NCBI RefSeq assembly: GCF_017565645.3
Contig: NZ_CP086136.1
Span: 7,919,501-7,983,500, forward strand
Direction: 5' to 3'
Source of the DNA: Bradyrhizobium barranii subsp. barranii
Lineage (GTDB): Bacteria > Pseudomonadota > Alphaproteobacteria > Rhizobiales > Xanthobacteraceae
Length of the DNA stretch: 64,000 nt
Position 1 is the first letter of the stretch; each line of letters starts with the position of its first letter. The position numbers and the translations under genes were made by a program. Under the pieces are notes generated by a model. It saw only the letters and a list, made by a program, of their open reading frames with translations, ran no database searches and was not told the DNA's origin. Shown one piece after another: positions 17,041-24,766 of the stretch.

Positions 17041-17365
17041 GCCGGTTCGCCGGCTATGGAAATAAACGGTCGTCGCAATAAACCATTCGGACCCGGGGGC
17101 GGTACCCGGCGCCTCCACCAAAGCCCACCAGCGGGCTCACCCAGAGCGGGTTTTGGCGGGGGCGAAATAGGATCGACGAGGGCGTAAAGGGCGTGCTTTT
17201 TCCCGGTATTGTTCCGCCGTTATCGGGCTACTGCAATAGTTGCCAACGACAACTTTGCTCCGGTTGCTCAGGCTGCGTAACGCAGTTTGAAAGACCATCT
17301 TAAAGTCCTAACGGGTTAAGCTCCGTTAGGCGGGGTTCGGAGGCACCTGGCAACAGAAGCCTCCA
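17041..17365 (+). ncRNA. ssrA: Two-piece (circularly permuted) tmRNA
   Basis: The gene is permuted as in alphaproteobacteria. The acceptor piece comes first and ends GGCGCCTCCACCA at 17120. A spacer of about 37 nt follows, then the coding piece starts GGGGGCG at 17158. GGGGGCG pairs with CGCCTCC to form the tRNA-like acceptor stem (one G-U), and GGATCGACGAGGGCG matches the usual tmRNA 5' region. The tag frame at 17242-17280 reads ANDNFAPVAQAA then TAA. Downstream helices are CCTAACGG/CCGTTAGG (17308 region) and GGAGGC/GCCTCC (17339-17363). tmRNA rescues stalled ribosomes and tags the product for ClpXP. The exact 5' end of the acceptor piece and the 3' end are estimates. Confidence 0.93.
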
Positions 17366-17481
17366 CTTACCTCTTATTTCCTTCCCGGCGGGGACTCCTG
17401 CTGACCCGTCAGGCGCGGTACTATTGCGGCTTGGCGAGTCGGGCCGGCAGGGCCCAACTCCTGGAATGCAACAGGACCACC

Positions 17482-18000
17482 ATGGCGACCGATCATATCC
17501 GATACGATGTGCTGGCCCGCGACGCGCTGCGCGGCGTGCTGCGGAAGGTGCTGACCGATGCCGCGTCCCATGGACTGCCGGGCGAGCACCATTTCTTCAT
17601 CACTTTCGTGTCGAAGGCCGAGGGCGTGAAGCTGTCGTCGCGGCTCCTGGCGCAATACCCGGAAGAGATGACGATCATCCTCCAGCACCAGTTCTGGGAT
17701 CTGACCGTGCTCGAGGACCGCTTCGAGGTCGGCCTGTCCTTCGGCGGCATTCCGGAGCGGCTGATCGTGCCGTTCAGCGCGATCAAGAGCTTCCTCGATC
17801 CGTCCGTGAAGTTCGGCCTCCAGTTCGACACCTCCGATGTCGCCGAGGTGTCGCCCGAGACATTGCCGGCCGCTCCCGCGCCGTCGGCCGTCGCGGTGCC
17901 CGCGCCTGCCAGCGAGCCGGCGGAAAGCGCCGAGGAGCCGACCGCCCCGAACCAGGGCGGCGCCGAGGTGGTGCGGCTCGATCGTTTCCGCAAGAAATGA
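17482..18000 (+). CDS. sspB: SspB-like ClpXP adaptor (alpha-type)
   Basis: 172 residues from MATDHIRYDVLARDALRGVL. The family core is ...PGEHHFFITFVSKAEGVKLS and EMTIILQHQFWDLTVLEDRF; then comes an Ala/Pro/Glu-rich flexible linker (about 125-160) and a short C-terminal VVRLDRFRKK, the position of the ClpX-binding tail in SspB proteins. SspB tethers ssrA-tagged substrates to ClpXP. It starts 117 bp after the tmRNA on the same strand. An in-frame start at 17431 is less likely because it adds a non-homologous stretch overlapping the tmRNA downstream region. Confidence 0.92.
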   Translation: MATDHIRYDVLARDALRGVLRKVLTDAASHGLPGEHHFFITFVSKAEGVKLSSRLLAQYPEEMTIILQHQFWDLTVLEDRFEVGLSFGGIPERLIVPFSAIKSFLDPSVKFGLQFDTSDVAEVSPETLPAAPAPSAVAVPAPASEPAESAEEPTAPNQGGAEVVRLDRFRKK

Positions 18001-18101
18001 TCTAGGTTGGACCCGAAACGGTCGCGCCCGGCCAAACTGCCGATATAGAAGAGCACATGAAGAGGCTGCACGGCATTCCGTGCCGCAGAATGGATGTGCT
18101 C

Positions 18102-19538
18102 ATGGCCAAGACCGCTCGCTCGAAGACTGCTCGCTCGAAGACTGCCCGCCCCGCCAGCCGCACCGAGACCGACAGTTTCGGTCCCATCGAGGTCCCCGCC
18201 GATCGCTATTGGGGGGCGCAGACCGAACGCTCGCGCCAGAATTTCCGCATCGGCATCGACCGCATGCCGATCGAACTCGTGCATGCGCTCGGCATCGTCA
18301 AGCTTGCCGCCGCACAATCCAACCTCGCGCTCGGCCTGCTCGACCAGCGCCGAGCCAACGCCATCATCCGCGCCGCGCGCGAGGTGATCGAGGGCAAGCT
18401 GGACGATCATTTCCCGCTTGTCGTGTGGCAGACCGGCTCGGGCACGCAGAGCAACATGAACCTCAACGAGGTCATCGCCAACCGCGCCAATGAGCTGCTC
18501 GGCGGCGAGCTCGGCGCCAAGAAGCCGGTGCATCCCAACGATCACGTCAACATGAGCCAGTCGTCGAACGACTCGTTCCCGACCGCGATGCACATCGCGG
18601 CCGCAAGCCGCATCAATGCCGATCTCGTCCCTGCCCTCGGCGAGCTGTTGCGCGCACTCCGCAAGAAGGAGAAAGAGTTCGCAAAAATCGTCAAGATCGG
18701 GCGGACACACACCCAGGATGCGACGCCGTTGACGCTCGGCCAGGAATTTTCCGGCTACGCCGCGCAGGTCGAAAGCGGCATCGCCCGCCTCAAGGTGGCG
18801 GTGAAGGACCTCTATCCGCTGGCCCAGGGCGGCACCGCCGTCGGCACCGGCCTCAACTCCAAGCCGCGCTTCGCAAGGCTGTTCGCAAAGCACGTTACCG
18901 GGATTACGAAGCTGCCCTTCACCAGCGCCGCCAACAAATTCGAGGCGCTGGCCTCGAACGACGCCTATGTGCTGGCGCACGGCGCCATCAATTCCGTCGC
19001 GACAGGCCTGTTCAAGATCGCCAATGACATCCGCCTGCTCGGATCGGGCCCGCGCTCGGGCCTCGGCGAGCTGATCCTGCCGGAGAACGAGCCGGGCTCC
19101 TCGATCATGCCCGGCAAGGTCAACCCGACGCAGTGCGAGGCGATAACGATGGTGTGCTGCCAGGTGTTCGGCAATCACACCGCGATCACAGTCGCCGGCA
19201 GCCAGGGCCATTTCGAGCTCAACGTCTACAAGCCCGTGCTCGCCTACAACATGCTGCACTCGATCCGGCTGATGGCGGACGCCGCGCGCTCCTTCACCGA
19301 ACATTGCGTCAGCGGCATCCGCGCCGACGAAAAGCGCATCAGGGAGCTGATGCAGCGCTCGCTGATGCTGGTGACCGCGCTCGCCCCGAAGATCGGCTAC
19401 GACAACGCCGCCAAGGTGGCGAAGACCGCGCATTCCAACGGCACCACGCTGAAGGAGGAGGCGCTGCGGCTCGGCTTCGTCTCGGCCGACGAGTTCGACC
19501 GGCTGGTGCAGCCGGAGAAAATGACGCGGCCTGGATGA
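18102..19538 (+). CDS. fumC: Class II fumarate hydratase
   Basis: 478 residues. It has the aspartase/fumarase signature [11 protein letters not shown], plus [34 protein letters not shown] (substrate site) and [18 protein letters not shown]. It interconverts fumarate and malate in the TCA cycle. The N-terminus holds three 15-bp tandem repeats encoding KTARS (18108-18152) before homology starts at [12 protein letters not shown]. Starts at 18057 and 18090 are also in frame; 18057 has the better AGAAGAG upstream, so the true start is open. Confidence 0.95.
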   Translation: MAKTARSKTARSKTARPASRTETDSFGPIEVPADRYWGAQTERSRQNFRIGIDRMPIELVHALGIVKLAAAQSNLALGLLDQRRANAIIRAAREVIEGKLDDHFPLVVWQTGSGTQSNMNLNEVIANRANELLGGELGAKKPVHPNDHVNMSQSSNDSFPTAMHIAAASRINADLVPALGELLRALRKKEKEFAKIVKIGRTHTQDATPLTLGQEFSGYAAQVESGIARLKVAVKDLYPLAQGGTAVGTGLNSKPRFARLFAKHVTGITKLPFTSAANKFEALASNDAYVLAHGAINSVATGLFKIANDIRLLGSGPRSGLGELILPENEPGSSIMPGKVNPTQCEAITMVCCQVFGNHTAITVAGSQGHFELNVYKPVLAYNMLHSIRLMADAARSFTEHCVSGIRADEKRIRELMQRSLMLVTALAPKIGYDNAAKVAKTAHSNGTTLKEEALRLGFVSADEFDRLVQPEKMTRPG

Positions 19539-19816
19539 ATTCCGAATTCCGATAGTCATCCGTAATGATACGGTGCCCTGGGGCTCATAAATATAAGGCC
19601 TAAGGGCCGGGATTTGATTACCGTCAATGTTGTGGCGAGGCGGCGTGCTACGCAGGCCTCTCTGCCCTTTGACGGGGCTAATTCATCGTTTGATGGCCCG
19701 AGGGGCCAATTGACGAGGACGAGCGAATGGCGATCAAGTCTCATAGGGCGCAACACGGCACCCAGTTTCTGAATGTTTCATCCTGCCAGAAGAGGAGCGG
19801 ATGATGGAGACGCGGC

Positions 19817-20005
19817 ATGGGGAACGTCATCAACCTGAATCGTTTCAGGAAGCGCGCCGAGCGGGAAGCCACGGCGAAGCAGGCGGACGTCAACCGGGCG
19901 AAGTTCGGCCGCACGAAGGCGGAGCGGTCGGCGGAGGAGACGCGCGCGGACCAGGCGAAGGCGCGTCTGGACCAGCATCAGATCGATCGCGAGGATCAGT
20001 CATGA
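19817..20005 (+). CDS. DUF4169 small protein
   Basis: 62 residues, very charged and probably helical, with the DUF4169 opening GNVINLNRFRKRAEREATAK. Function unknown. Its stop overlaps the start of the next gene (ATGA), and the pair commonly sits near fumC in alphaproteobacteria (from memory). Confidence 0.8.
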   Translation: MGNVINLNRFRKRAEREATAKQADVNRAKFGRTKAERSAEETRADQAKARLDQHQIDREDQS

Positions 20006-20256
20006 AGTCGCCCGTCGTGAAACGGTCGATCGTGGTCGCCGGCCACAAGACCAGCGTCAGCCTGGAAGAGGCGTTCTGGAACGGCATGAAGGAGATCTCG
20101 GGCCTGCGCAACATGACGCTGTCCGAGCTGGTCGGCGAGATCGACGGCAACCGCCAGCAGGGCAATCTGTCCTCGGCGATCCGCCTGTTCGTCCTCGACT
20201 ACTTCAAGAGCCGCGCCATGGCCGCCATCCAGCCGGAAAAGGTCCCGGCCCAGTAG
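20002..20256 (+). CDS. Ribbon-helix-helix domain protein
   Basis: 84 residues from the ATG at 20002. The VVKRSIVVAGHKTSVSLEEAFW strand-helix pattern and LRNMTLSELVGEID match the RHH_4 family of arylsulfotransferase-like/CopG-type small proteins; a DNA-binding role is plausible but not shown. It overlaps the DUF4169 gene by 4 bp, so both are probably made together. Confidence 0.8.
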   Translation: MKSPVVKRSIVVAGHKTSVSLEEAFWNGMKEISGLRNMTLSELVGEIDGNRQQGNLSSAIRLFVLDYFKSRAMAAIQPEKVPAQ

Positions 20257-20295
20257 CCGTTGGGCGTCCCCCAACGGCGCCTCACGGTTCTGCAC

Positions 20296-20312
20296 TTTAA
20301 AATCACTCTAAG
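20296..20312. promoter_or_regulatory. Irr/ICE-like iron-control element upstream of feoA
   Basis: TTTAAAATCACTCTAAG matches the rhizobial ICE pattern TTTAGAATnnTTCTAAA (as I recall it) at 13 of 17 positions, and lies within a wider inverted repeat TGCAC...GTGCA (20291-20317). It is 60-76 bp before the feoA ATG. It could alternatively be a weak terminator for the preceding gene. Confidence 0.45.
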
Positions 20313-20371
20313 GTGCAGTTTCAGCCGACCCGCGCGCTTGACCTCACTGCCCTGCGTTGAAAATACAGGGC

Positions 20372-20647
20372 ATGACCGACACCAATGACACGCGTTCGCG
20401 GATGCCGCTGGGCCTGGCCCAGCGCGGCTATATCGGCGTCATCCAACATCTTTCCGCCAGGGATGCGGGCTCGGCGCTCTCGGACATCGAGCTCGAGAGC
20501 CGGCTGATCGAGCTCGGCTTCGTCGAGGGCGCCCGGGTCGAGGTCCTGCACAAGGGCCTGGTCGGGCGCGACCCGATCGCCGTCCGTGTCGACAACATCA
20601 CGATCGCGGTCCGCCGTCGTGAAGCCATGGCCATCATTGTCGCCTAG
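20372..20647 (+). CDS. feoA: FeoA ferrous iron transport accessory protein
   Basis: 91 residues from the ATG at 20372. It has the SH3-like FeoA fold: ESRLIELGFVEGARVEVLHKG then DPIAVRVDNITIAVRRREA. FeoA supports FeoB-mediated Fe(II) uptake. It is 23 bp before feoB. A TTG at 20357 would add five residues. Confidence 0.93.
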   Translation: MTDTNDTRSRMPLGLAQRGYIGVIQHLSARDAGSALSDIELESRLIELGFVEGARVEVLHKGLVGRDPIAVRVDNITIAVRRREAMAIIVA

Positions 20648-20670
20648 ATAGCGACCGGAAATCTGATCCC

Positions 20671-22542
20671 ATGGAAGCTCCTCTGCTGCATCTCGCCCTG
20701 GTGGGCACGCCGAATAGCGGCAAGACATCGCTGTTCAACGCGCTGACCGGCAGCCGACAGAAGGTCGCGAACTATCCCGGCGTCACCGTCGAGCGCAAGG
20801 AAGGCTTCTTCGTCACGCCCCTGGGACGCCAGGTCTCGGTGGTCGACCTGCCCGGCACCTACTCGCTGCGCGGCCGCAGCCCGGACGAGGAGATCACCCG
20901 CGACTTCGTGCTCGGCAAGGCGTCCGGCGAGACCGTACCCGACCTCGTGCTGTGCGTGGCCGACTCGACCAATCTGCGCCTGACCATCCGCCTGCTGCTG
21001 GAGCTGAAGCGCACCGGCCGGCCGATGATCCTCGTGCTCAACATGTTCGACATCGCGACCCGCCGCGGCATTACGGTCGACGTGGAGCGGCTCGCCAAGG
21101 AGCTCGGCGTGCCCGTGGTCACCTCGATCGCGGTGCGCAAGAGCGGCACGGCCGATCTGTTGGCGCTGACGGACGAGATCTCGGCGAAACTCGCCGCGGA
21201 GCCGCGGGAGAACAGCTGGCGCGCGCTCAGCGTCGCCGAGCTGCGAGCCACCCAGCGCGAGGCCGACCGCATCATCGCCGACTGCGTCAGCCTGCCTGCT
21301 AGACCCGACACCTGGACCGCGCGGATCGATGCCGTGGTGCTGCATCCGGTCGGCGGGCTCCTCGTGCTCGCGCTGATCCTGTTCGTGATGTTTCAGGCGG
21401 TGTTCGCCTGGGCGCAGCCGCTGATGGACCTGCTCAACAACGGTTTCGACGCGCTCGGCGAATTCGTGCACGCCACCCTGCCCGCCGGCCTGCTGCAGAG
21501 CTTCCTTCAGAACGGCGTGATCTCAGGCGTCGGCAGCGTCATCGTGTTCCTGCCGCAGATCATCATCATCTTCCTGTTCATCCTGCTGCTGGAAGACTTC
21601 GGCTACATGGCGCGCGCCGCGTTCCTGATGGACCGCATCATGGGCGGCGCCGGCCTGCACGGCCGCGCCTTCATTCCGCTGCTGTCGAGCTTTGCCTGCG
21701 CCATTCCCGGCATCATGGCGACGCGCGTGATCGACAACAAGCGCGACCGGCTGACCACGATCCTGATCGCGCCGCTAATGACCTGCTCGGCGCGCATTCC
21801 CGTCTACACGCTGATCATCTCCGCCTTCATTCCGGCCAGGGACGTCTGGGGCTTCATCAACCTCCAGGGCCTCGTGATGTTCGGCCTCTACGCCGCCGGC
21901 ATCACCAGCGCGCTTGCGGTCTCGTTCCTGATCAAATTCTTCATGCTGCGCGACTATGCGCCTGCGCCGTTCATGCTGGAGCTGCCGGACTACAAGATGC
22001 CGCGGCTGAAATCGATCGCGATCGGCGTCTACACGCGGGCAAAAATGTTCCTGCACCGCGCCGGCACCACGATCTTCTCGATGATGGTGCTGATCTGGTT
22101 TCTGGCCTCGTTCCCGCAGCCGCCCGCGGGCGCCACCGAACCCGCGATCGACTTCAGCCTCGCCGCGATCATCGGCAAGGCGCTCGAGCCGCTGCTCGCC
22201 CCCGTCGGCTTCAACTGGCAGATCGCGGTCGCGCTGATCCCGGGCATGGCGGCGCGCGAGGTCGCGGTCGCAGCGCTCGGCACCGTCTACGCGATCGAAG
22301 GCGGCAAGGAAGCCGCCGAGCAGATCGGCCAGGTGCTGGCGACGAAATGGTCGCTTGCGACCGCGCTGTCGATGCTGGCCTGGTACATCTTCGCCCCGCA
22401 ATGCGCATCCACGCTCGCAGTGATCCGGCGCGAGACCGGAAGCTGGACCTGGATGGCCGTGACGTTCTTCTACATGCTCGTGCTGGCTTATGCCGCGAGC
22501 CTTCTGACCTACAACGTCGCGGTCGCACTCGGCGCGGGGTAG
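20671..22542 (+). CDS. feoB: Ferrous iron transporter FeoB
   Basis: 623 residues. The N-terminal G domain has G1 GTPNSGKTS, G3 DLPGTYSL and G4 NMFD, then about 8-9 transmembrane helices with the two Gate motifs (GYMARAAFLMDRIMGGAGLHGRAF, cited as GYMARAAFLMDRIMG; and CSARIPVYTLIISAFIP). It is shorter than the ~770-residue E. coli protein and may lack part of the C-terminal cytoplasmic region. It imports Fe(II) under iron limitation. Confidence 0.96.
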   Translation: MEAPLLHLALVGTPNSGKTSLFNALTGSRQKVANYPGVTVERKEGFFVTPLGRQVSVVDLPGTYSLRGRSPDEEITRDFVLGKASGETVPDLVLCVADSTNLRLTIRLLLELKRTGRPMILVLNMFDIATRRGITVDVERLAKELGVPVVTSIAVRKSGTADLLALTDEISAKLAAEPRENSWRALSVAELRATQREADRIIADCVSLPARPDTWTARIDAVVLHPVGGLLVLALILFVMFQAVFAWAQPLMDLLNNGFDALGEFVHATLPAGLLQSFLQNGVISGVGSVIVFLPQIIIIFLFILLLEDFGYMARAAFLMDRIMGGAGLHGRAFIPLLSSFACAIPGIMATRVIDNKRDRLTTILIAPLMTCSARIPVYTLIISAFIPARDVWGFINLQGLVMFGLYAAGITSALAVSFLIKFFMLRDYAPAPFMLELPDYKMPRLKSIAIGVYTRAKMFLHRAGTTIFSMMVLIWFLASFPQPPAGATEPAIDFSLAAIIGKALEPLLAPVGFNWQIAVALIPGMAAREVAVAALGTVYAIEGGKEAAEQIGQVLATKWSLATALSMLAWYIFAPQCASTLAVIRRETGSWTWMAVTFFYMLVLAYAASLLTYNVAVALGAG

Positions 22543-22569
22543 CGCCCTCTCTAAACTAAAATTGCGAAA

Positions 22570-22599
22570 ACAACCCCATGCACAGTAGACGGGGGTTGT
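22570..22599. repeat. Inverted repeat after feoB
   Basis: ACAACCCC (22570-22577) and GGGGTTGT (22592-22599) around a 14-nt loop, 28 bp after the feoB stop. It can form a terminator-like stem but lacks a T-run; sequences of this kind recur in Bradyrhizobium intergenic DNA (from memory). Confidence 0.55.
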
Positions 22600-22653
22600 C
22601 GGGCTCGTGACCGGTGACGTCAGTGAAGTCGTTGATGCATCCGAGGAAACAGA

Positions 22654-22740
22654 CGTAGCCCGGATGGAGCGCAGCGAAGTCCGGGAAAGCGCATCCGGTG
22701 CGAGGATTCCCGGATTGCGCTTCGCTCCATCCGGGCTACG
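22654..22740. repeat. Palindromic intergenic repeat, CGTAGCCCGGATGG family
   Basis: 18-bp perfect arms CGTAGCCCGGATGGAGCG (22654-22671) and its complement (22723-22740) around a 51-bp centre with secondary symmetry (TCCGGGAAAGCGC / GATTCCCGGATTGCGC). No coding potential. It lies in the 650-bp gap after feoB. Confidence 0.8.
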
Positions 22741-22904
22741 GACTACGGCGTGCCGGTTGCGCCGTCGGGCAAAACAGGAGCATGATGGCATCCTCCCGGG
22801 ATTGCCATCTCGACTGCGCCACCACACGACTGGACGCGTTCGGTCCGAACCAAAATCAACAAATCAAATGGAGGCGGCGCGAGGCCGCCTCCGGTGCCTC
22901 ATCA

Positions 22905-23177
22905 TTACTGGCAAACATACATGATGCCGTTGCCGCCCTTGACGAGCGCGCCTGGCGTGCAGCCGATGCCGTTGCGCGCGGCGTAATCGGACCAGCCACT
23001 GTAGCCATAGGTCCAGGGGCCATCATCGGCTTCATCGACAACAACCAGCGTCACGTCGTCCTGCTCGACAGGAAGCAGCTCTCCGCGCTCGACCGCAGGA
23101 ATCGATGCCGGACATCCGCGCGCTTTCTTTCGCTCCCCATGAAAAAGGCCCCGGTCGATGCCGGGGCCTAAGTTCAC
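22905..23177 (-). pseudogene. Possible remnant of a small secreted protein gene
   Basis: The open frame ends ...WSDYAARNGIGCTPGALVKGGNGIMYVCQ, a C-terminus that looks like a conserved small secreted rhizobial protein. Its upstream part, however, has no signal peptide and runs through the terminator of the neighbouring gene. It could be a decayed gene whose N-terminus was lost, or a short gene from an internal GTG. The remainder of the 22.74-23.19 kb gap shows nothing else recognisable. Confidence 0.3.
23142..23169 (-). terminator. Intrinsic terminator after the outer-membrane protein gene
   Basis: AGGCCCCGG/CCGGGGCCT (23146-23154 with 23161-23169) forms a 9-bp perfect stem with a 6-nt loop, followed on the minus strand by TTTTT (23142-23146). 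It is 24 bp after the stop at 23193. Confidence 0.85.
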
Positions 23178-23192
23178 TGGGAGGACTTTGGA

Positions 23193-23938
23193 TCAATAGC
23201 GCGGCGCGCCGTAACCGCCGAAGCGATAGTTCACGCGAACCGTGACCATGTCGATATCCTGAGTGACTCCGCTGCCGGTGAGGGTGAACCCACCGGGTGT
23301 GACCACGCCTGCGAAGGAGGTGTTGTCACGCCCCATCCAGAGGTGGTCGTATTCGACACCGACCGTCCAGTTCGGGGTGAAGCCATACTCCCAGCCGACA
23401 CCCAGAGCACCGCCCCAGCGCGTGTGACCCGCCGAGGCGAGGCCGACGCCGGTGACATTGTTGAAGATGTCAAAGCGATTGCGCGTCACGGCGGCGCCGC
23501 CCTTCACGTAGAGCAATGAGGCGTTCCATGCCCAACCGAGCTGAGCCGTGAACAGCCCGATCGCATCGGTCTTGCCCGTGGTCGAGATCAACGGATCGAT
23601 CAAACTGACGCGTGTGTTCTTGATCTCGGCCCAATCACCCTGGGCTTCCAGGCCGAGCACGAACTGATTGGTCTGCCAGCGATACCCGATCTGTCCGCCG
23701 ACGAGGCCTCCGGAGCGATCGGCGCAACCACTTGCGACGTTGCCTGCGGGCGTTATCAAATCCACGCAACCGTGGCTCTGCCCCCAGCCTCCGTTGGCGC
23801 CGATATAAATCCGGTCCAATTGTAAACCGCCATCATCGGTGCCGGCGGCGGCGCCTTGACGGCCATATCGGCCGCCATGGCCGGAGGCGCCATGCTCAGC
23901 GCCGCGAAGCCGATCGCCGCGATCGAAAGCTTTTTCAT
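23193..23938 (-). pseudogene. Outer-membrane beta-barrel protein (Omp25/RopB-like), frameshifted
   Basis: The gene starts MKKLSIAAIGFAALSMAPP with a signal peptide ending PAMAA and a following DMAVKAPPPAPMMAVYNWTGF, the usual mature N-terminus of this family. At the point where YIGANGGWG should follow, the frame changes. The minus strand has GGATTTATATC where GGATTTTATATC would read GFYIG, so one T is missing (AAA at 23807-23809 on the plus strand). The remaining ~200 residues are intact barrel strands ending VTVRVNYRFGGYGAPRY. Adding one base gives a 248-residue protein. It is either a recent mutation or a homopolymer sequencing error. Confidence 0.85.
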
Positions 23939-24102
23939 CGTCTCATCCCCTTTGCTCAAATCTCGTCCGTCATAAAAGCGAGCCCTTATGCAGGCTGGCG
24001 TGCATAAGTGCTGCGAACAGCCTGAAGTCTATGCGCGAGGGGATTCCTGGCCCGTACCAAAATGGCAACACTCAAACGCCATCGCTGTGCACAGAAGAGT
24101 GC

Positions 24103-24369
24103 TTAGTCAGTCTTTGAAGTGCCGTGCGCTCCAGCACCGTCCTGTTCGTCAGCAAGCCACGCGCCGATGCCGGAGGATGGGATCACCCGCTTCGGCAGGT
24201 GCGGGTTGATCGTGCCTGCAAAGACGGAAAGTCCCTCATCGCGCTTGGCGCGCGCAAACAGCTTGGCTTCATGCTCAGTCGCGAAGGTCTTCGTCTCGCG
24301 CGGACTTCGTTGTCTCGGCAGAACGCCTCGCCGTTGCACTTCGAAGGTGACGTACCAGGTCGGACTCAT
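24103..24369 (-). CDS. Small conserved hypothetical protein, FixK/FNR-box upstream
   Basis: 88 residues starting MSPTWYVTFEVQRRG. The body ETKTFATEHEAKLFARAKRDEGL..VFAGTINPHLPKRVIPSSGIGAWL resembles a family of short proteins I recall from Bradyrhizobium; no function is known and no signal peptide or membrane segment is seen. A perfect TTGAT-N4-ATCAA box is centred 70 bp upstream of the ATG, which would put the transcript start about 29 bp before the ATG if the box acts at -41.5. That fits microoxic induction by FixK2 or FNR. An in-frame ATG at 24384 adds five residues. Confidence 0.65.
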   Translation of the reverse strand: MSPTWYVTFEVQRRGVLPRQRSPRETKTFATEHEAKLFARAKRDEGLSVFAGTINPHLPKRVIPSSGIGAWLADEQDGAGAHGTSKTD

Positions 24370-24432
24370 TGCGCACACCAACATGTCACCAGTCCCTGGA
24401 CTCGCGTTGTGGTGCGGCTGTCATCCGCCTGT

Positions 24433-24446
24433 TTGATTCAGATCAA
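24433..24446. promoter_or_regulatory. Perfect FixK/FNR-type box
   Basis: TTGAT-TCAG-ATCAA, an exact dyad of the CRP/FNR-family anaerobic consensus. The spacing fits the leftward small gene starting at 24369; the rightward kaiC-like gene is over 300 bp away. The 24447-24650 stretch shows nothing else. Confidence 0.7.
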
Positions 24447-24650
24447 GCAGCGACTTGACTGCGAACGCTTGACGCGCCGGGTCGCGAACTGAGGGTCGGT
24501 TGACCCGTCGGGCAACACAGGAGCACGATGGCATCATCGGCTTCAGTGACATCCGGCTCCCGACCTTCTCCGTCCCGCGAATGGCGATGCGATACCGTCT
24601 TCGGGCTGGATCGGCGCCGTGATCAGGGCCGACCGCCACCCCATCAGCAG

Positions 24651-24675
24651 GGAACCCGGCGCCGATCTGAGAGTT
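24651..24675 (+). promoter_or_regulatory. Possible EcfG (general stress) promoter before the kaiC-like gene
   Basis: GGAAC (24651-24655), 16 bp, then AGTT (24672-24675) matches the alphaproteobacterial sigma-EcfG pattern GGAAC-N16/17-CGTT at 8 of 9 positions. It is about 90 bp before the ATG at 24767. Motif match only. Confidence 0.4.
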
Positions 24676-24766
24676 CGTTCCAAGGCCGTTCGGCTTAACC
24701 GGGCGCGAGCCCTGGGACTCGCGCAGGGGCGGTGGCGCCCTTCTCTCGAAGCGTCAAAGGGGATCA

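Noticed and set aside
17493..19559. Minus-strand frame of 688 codons opposite sspB and fumC
   Set aside because: Antisense shadow of two well-recognised genes; no domain visible.
19614..19627. TTGAT-TACC-GTCAA, FixK/FNR-like box after fumC
   Set aside because: 9 of 10 conserved positions, but no gene starts at a suitable distance on either strand (DUF4169 begins about 200 bp away).
19556..19756. 66-codon minus-strand frame after fumC
   Set aside because: No ribosome-binding site, no family, and atypical composition.
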